Below the pieces are notes generated by a model that was given only the letters and a program-made list of their open reading frames with translations, made no database searches and was not told the DNA's origin. DNA of 64,000 nucleotides from Motacilla alba alba (lineage: Eukaryota > Chordata > Aves > Passeriformes > Motacillidae): positions 71,611,801 through 71,675,800 of the forward strand of contig NC_052017.1 in assembly GCF_015832195.1 (NCBI RefSeq). Direction: 5' to 3'. A program made the position numbers and the translations under genes. Each line of letters begins with the position of its first letter. Positions within the stretch are counted from its first letter, which is position 1. Of this stretch, positions 59,592 to 64,000 are shown piece after piece.

Positions 59592-60986
59592 AGGAGTTTG
59601 TCAAAGAAATAGTCAAAGAAACTACTTTGAGGATAACCATTTATTTACTCAGTGAATCACATTTATTATTTAGATTATTAATGATAGCTTTAATTCTGTT
59701 AGAAAATGAAAAGACATCCACAAATATGACAACAAATAGAGGTAGTAAAGAGGATCTTTTCTAACAGTCACTGCATTTCCCCCAGTCTTCTGATTTTAAA
59801 TAACTCCAAGTTCAACTAATATTAGTAAAAGACACCTTTAAAAGCCTGAGCTTAAAATTTTCATTTACAAAATTGCCCACTCTCATTAGAATGATTGGAA
59901 AAATGTTAAAGAGCATTAAGTAGCAAAGGAGGTCAGGTAATTTGGGATGTTCATTTCAATGCAGTTAGCTGTCCTATGTCGTTAAAGACTTTTGGAGATG
60001 GAGCTAAATAGTACCAAGTGAAAAATTACTTTTGAATTTTTTTTTATAATGATTGGGACATCCAGACTAGTGTCCAGGATGATTGAACAGTATAAGGAGC
60101 AGATGGCAAAACATGGGTATCACAAGTTGGCCTCACAGCAACGATGAGTAAGAAGGTCCCTTGAGACCTGTCAACATCAGGCGATATTTGCAGGATACAG
60201 CCCTTCTTCATTACTGTGGAATGGGCTCCACAGAACATCAAGCTGAGCACGTGGGGCAGGCCAGGAGGGCTGTAGCCATGCTGGACTTTGTCCATCTACC
60301 CAGTACCTACTCATCAGCATCCCCAGATGAGTGGGCATTGTAGTTGGACTAACACCAGCAGAATAATTCTTACATCTCTTTTCTGTCTGCCACGTCCTCC
60401 TCAGCATTCTTAAACTCCTTCCTATGGAACAATAACCACATCCAGAGCAGCTAATTCAACTTGCTGCCTACTGTCTGTGCAATCCCTACATGGCTTCTTT
60501 CCTCAGGACAGACAGGGTTCTACAAACAGCCACAGTCACTGAAAGGAGTGACACTAATGATCTCAGGAGTTTATCCTTTTGCCAGGGACAAATCATAACA
60601 ATTGGTTACTGTCAAGTCTTCTCTTCTCCCTGCCTTAACCAAACATTAGAGAATTGTCAAATCTTTTTTCCTTAGGCTAATGCCAAAGCAAGAACAATAG
60701 GTTGGTAGTCTTGCCTATACATATTTTCTCAATGTCAACAATTAAATTAAAAAAATAAAATTCTATATTTTTTCTCTGAAATTAGCAATGACCATAAAAA
60801 GAGGCCATATATATTATCATCATGAAGTTTTTGACCATGAGATACATTTTATTTGAAAAAAAAACCAAAATCCATCAAAGCTAAAAAGAAAAATACTTAT
60901 GAAAAAGATCACAAATCAAAACATCACATGAAATAAGCAGATAACTAGGCACAAAAAAAAAATGAAAAAAGGGAAAAACTGGCATC

Positions 60987-61002
60987 CAGACAGACAGACA
61001 GA
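60987..61002. repeat. Short (CAGA)4 microsatellite
   Basis: About four CAGA units in succession. Confidence 0.9.
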
Positions 61003-62520
61003 TATTCCATGCAAAAGAAGTGCTAGTTAATGTCTTTTAGCAAATCTGATTCTATTTCCATCCCCAAAATATCCCTTCTCCAGAGAATATATAAGAGAGA
61101 GCAGTCAAAGAAAGGTTTGGACGTTCATAGTATTTGTTCTTATGAGGGAAAGGAAAAAAAAAAAAAAAGAAAAGGTTAAATTTATTCTCTTTGGAAAAGG
61201 GAAGACTTTGAGGTGACCTACTTAGCTTCAGTGGTCTTTGTTACTTGGCAACATATGAAATAAGATGGCAAACAGAATAAATGTGTTTAAGAGCTAGAAA
61301 AGACACTTTTATAGACAAAGGGGTTAAATGATGTAGTTACAAAGCAGAGAGGTGAGGTTAAAATAAATCTAAAGGATGCAGTCTTACCGAGGCATGTGGC
61401 CTTTTTCTGACCAACAATCTTTTATGTCCTTATGATAGGTTTATTAATCGAAATAAAATACAAAGTTTTACGTGTGCTGGCTCCAGCGCAGTAACTGAAA
61501 TCATAGGTATAAGAAAGAAAAATAAGAATTTTATGAAGCATTTTTCTCATTAATGCCTACATTTTGTTTTCAGAATTAACCACATATTGTCCACTGATAA
61601 GAGGTGGTGAGGGAGGCAGCTTTAAATCTATTAGGGCTGACAAGTATTCGATTATTTGAAACACTGTCTTTTCCACATCCCAGTTTTCTCTTGTCCACAA
61701 ATGTCACTCTTCTAATCAAACTACTCCTCTTCAGTAACTGCTAATGTCATCTAGACACAGAATCATGCTTTGGACCTTTAAAATATATCAAAAATGGGTT
61801 AAAAGGCTAATTCATACTGTGAGAAAAAACAAAAAAAATTAAAGGGATTAAATAACAACAAAGATTTTGAAGGTGGAAGACCAGAAGTGGATACTCCAAT
61901 CCTGCTTGACATCTATCTTCTACATTTTGGTGTGATTTACAGTATTTAATTTTGTCAATTTCCATCTTTGATTACTCTGCAAAGCATCACTTCAGAAGAC
62001 CAGCTCAAGATCAGCCTTAGTACATTGTATGAAAAGAGTTTTTTGTAAACATTTCCAGTGGGAGGGTTGATGTTAGAAGAAAGAAGTTAATTCTGGAGTC
62101 AGGATCTGGTAGTGACTGTGGGCAATTCCATAAAAATGGATTCCTGCATACAGGAACCAGGAAGATGATGCCTTTGGCAAGGTCAGGAGGGCTTTTGGAC
62201 ACTTCCTTGGGGAATTTACAGCAGAAGGTGACATCAGAGAGCAGATGGTGCAACCCAGAAGGTCATGGTTGTTGTCTGCAATTTAGGCACCTCTGACAAG
62301 TGTTTGGCTGCTGGCCAACCTGCCTCATTTCCTCATACCTTTTCTGAAAATAATTACCCTGTGCCCCCACTGGCACAGCTCCTGGGGAAGACAGGAAGGG
62401 TGAAGGCAAGATCTGTATAGATGAGATAGGTTCCTCATGAGTTTGGAAGGTCCAGACTCAGACAGGAGAATGGGAAAGCTTGTGACTAGGTAAAGTTGCT
62501 CTCTGTATGTACATAAAGAC

Positions 62521-62534
62521 ATATATATATATAT
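62521..62534. repeat. Short (AT)7 microsatellite
   Basis: Seven AT units, followed by ATGTATG-type imperfect units. Confidence 0.9.
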
Positions 62535-64000
62535 GTATGCTTGTATATGCAGTATATTTTACATCTCTCAGAACTAGTGAATTTTTTTTCTTTTTACCTG
62601 CAAGGAAGCTTCACCTGGTCATAATCTTAAACTGTAACTAGATTTCAGCAAAAGATATTCTTATATTGTAACTTCCTAATAGAAGGAGAGATAATTGAAA
62701 CTACAGTTCATTGAAAGCACTCAGGTTTTAGATGAAATTTGATCAAATTAAGCAAATTAAAAGCCATCACAACATTTAAATTTAGCATAAAATTACATTA
62801 AAAATTGCAGTTATACAATTTGTTAAGTTTGAACTCATTTACAAGTATCTGTTGAGGTGAATAGTTACCTTGGAAAAATACTACTAGAGAATATGAAACA
62901 ACATGGAGAGATGCTACACCATTGCTATAAAAATGCCAGCAGAAAAAGTAAATAATCAAATTTTTTCAGTCACCCCCTTTTACCTGCAAATCATACCAGA
63001 CTGGCCTGTGATTTTTTTGACAGTTTGAAGTAGAGTGTCAATAGAAGAAAATGTAGTGAGGAGTATGCTGTTGTCCTGTCTCAAGAAAACAGAGAACCAG
63101 GAAATCTCCATCCTAAAGACGAGAGAAATAATGAAGCTCAATGCTTTTTCAAACCAACAAACAGGGAAGCAAACAGGATCAACACAACTTGGAGATAAAT
63201 GCTAATCTCAATTGTTTTAGCTTTGATTATCCAATAGTCAACTTTTTGAAAATTGAACATATTGTTCTGCTCCAATTTCAAAACTCAAATAGAAACACAT
63301 TTTGCTTACAATGAACTTTAATTGCCTGAATTTTTTCAAAGGACTCTTGAGTCACCTAGATAATAGGGGTTTAGCTCTACTCAGCAAATATAAGCAGAAA
63401 ATACACATCCACAGAGCAGTGTAATGCAGTTGTTGCTGGCTTGGACAACAGCAATACTTTCTAAATACGCAAGTTTTTATTCCATAAGGGACTTGAATTC
63501 AATCTCTTCATGGAAATAGGACAGATTAGATACTCAGATGAAGAAGATCATCATAGTTTCGTGGCTTTTAATGAATGCAGAGTACATTGGCTGAGAATCT
63601 CTAACCTTTATAGTGATTATCTATGTTTCAAGGAAATCTCCTTTCTCCATCAAAGTCCACCTTAATGATTGATTACCTTTTGCAATATGGTAACTATGTA
63701 CACTTGTAATCAATTGCTTTAAGTGTAAATTTTAGGTTGCATGTTTGTAGTTTTATCCTCTTTAATTCATTTTTAGCACACCATTTGTGATAAATATATT
63801 GACTTTTATCCATTGAAAGAGAGATTGTGTTTGAACCCCAAGCATGACAATATTTATGATAATGATGTAAAAAGGAAAAAATGCTGAGGTGGGTCTTAGG
63901 TCCTCTGAAGGGGGATTTTGTAGAATATTAGCAGAAAACTATTGATACAGCTATGAATTGATACAACTATGCTGAAAATCTGTCAGATTTGACTCATGCA

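Larger units (their letters stand above)
59226..59597 (-). mobile_element. CR1 LINE 3' end, antisense
   Basis: In plus orientation this begins with the reverse complement of a CR1 tail (TAGAATCACAGAATTATTTA), then GTTCATCAAGTCTAACCAC, CCACCACTAAACCATGTCCC, CAGACACGGTGACTCCAGCA, TTCCCTGGGCAGGCTGTTCC, and ends near CTTTCGGGTAGTTGTAC. All match the order of a passerine-type CR1 3' end on the minus strand. The copy is 5'-truncated. It carries an exact 37-bp tandem duplication in its untranslated part that the family does not have. Confidence 0.96.
59598..64000. other. Unique AT-rich DNA, no gene seen
   Basis: No recognisable gene or transposon. A moderately GC-rich patch at about 60.05-60.56 kb has overlapping frames on both strands (60044-60295 and 60177-60407 minus, 60161-60343 plus), none of which resembles a known protein. 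Frames at 62017-62253 and 62325-62522 (minus) are anonymous. A-rich runs occur near 60950-60975 and 61150-61172. Confidence 0.55.

Noticed and set aside
1..64000. tRNA, rRNA, snRNA, tRNA-derived SINE and CRISPR array.
   Set aside because: I looked for the usual internal promoter boxes, conserved rRNA words and regularly spaced repeats and saw none; a covariance-model scan could still find a decayed small-RNA copy.

Overview
The window looks like nuclear DNA from a bird, most likely a songbird (passerine). Its only recognisable interspersed repeats are CR1 LINEs, with the typical avian 3' tail made of copies of ATTCTRTG, and endogenous retrovirus LTRs of types I know from passerine genomes. 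The background is AT-rich, CpG-poor and full of short homopolymer and microsatellite runs. It reads as intergenic or long-intron DNA. I found no protein-coding exon, rRNA, tRNA or CRISPR that I can support. The longest open frames (up to about 141 codons) look like chance frames, or lie inside CR1 and LTR copies.

Layout. 1-3117 is unique AT-rich DNA. 3118-3647 is a sense CR1 3' end carrying a broken end of ORF2. 3648-15670 is unique DNA with a (GAT)11, an (AAT)7, an A44 run and a stub of CR1 tail near 11.4 kb. 15671-16940 is an old antisense CR1 of about 1.27 kb that keeps traces of the reverse-transcriptase region. 18463-18700 is an isolated GC- and CpG-rich block. 27097-28006 is a plus-strand ERVL-like LTR split by a younger minus-strand LTR at 27624-27972, which is flanked by a perfect 6-bp target-site duplication. 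30549-30861 and 38537-38662 are sense CR1 tails. 36539-37004 is a probable minus-strand solo LTR. 43916-44574 is a minus-strand ERVL-type solo LTR with a perfect 5-bp target-site duplication. 59226-59597 is an antisense CR1 tail with a private exact 37-bp tandem duplication. The rest is unique AT-rich sequence.

No set of genes works together here. What the window offers is a transposition history: old CR1 decay, then several LTR insertions now reduced to solo LTRs, one nested in another. It also offers a few local oddities: the orphan CpG-rich block, fresh small tandem duplications, and a polyadenylation-signal-plus-poly(A) junction at 43.8 kb. I saw no evidence of an undescribed functional system.
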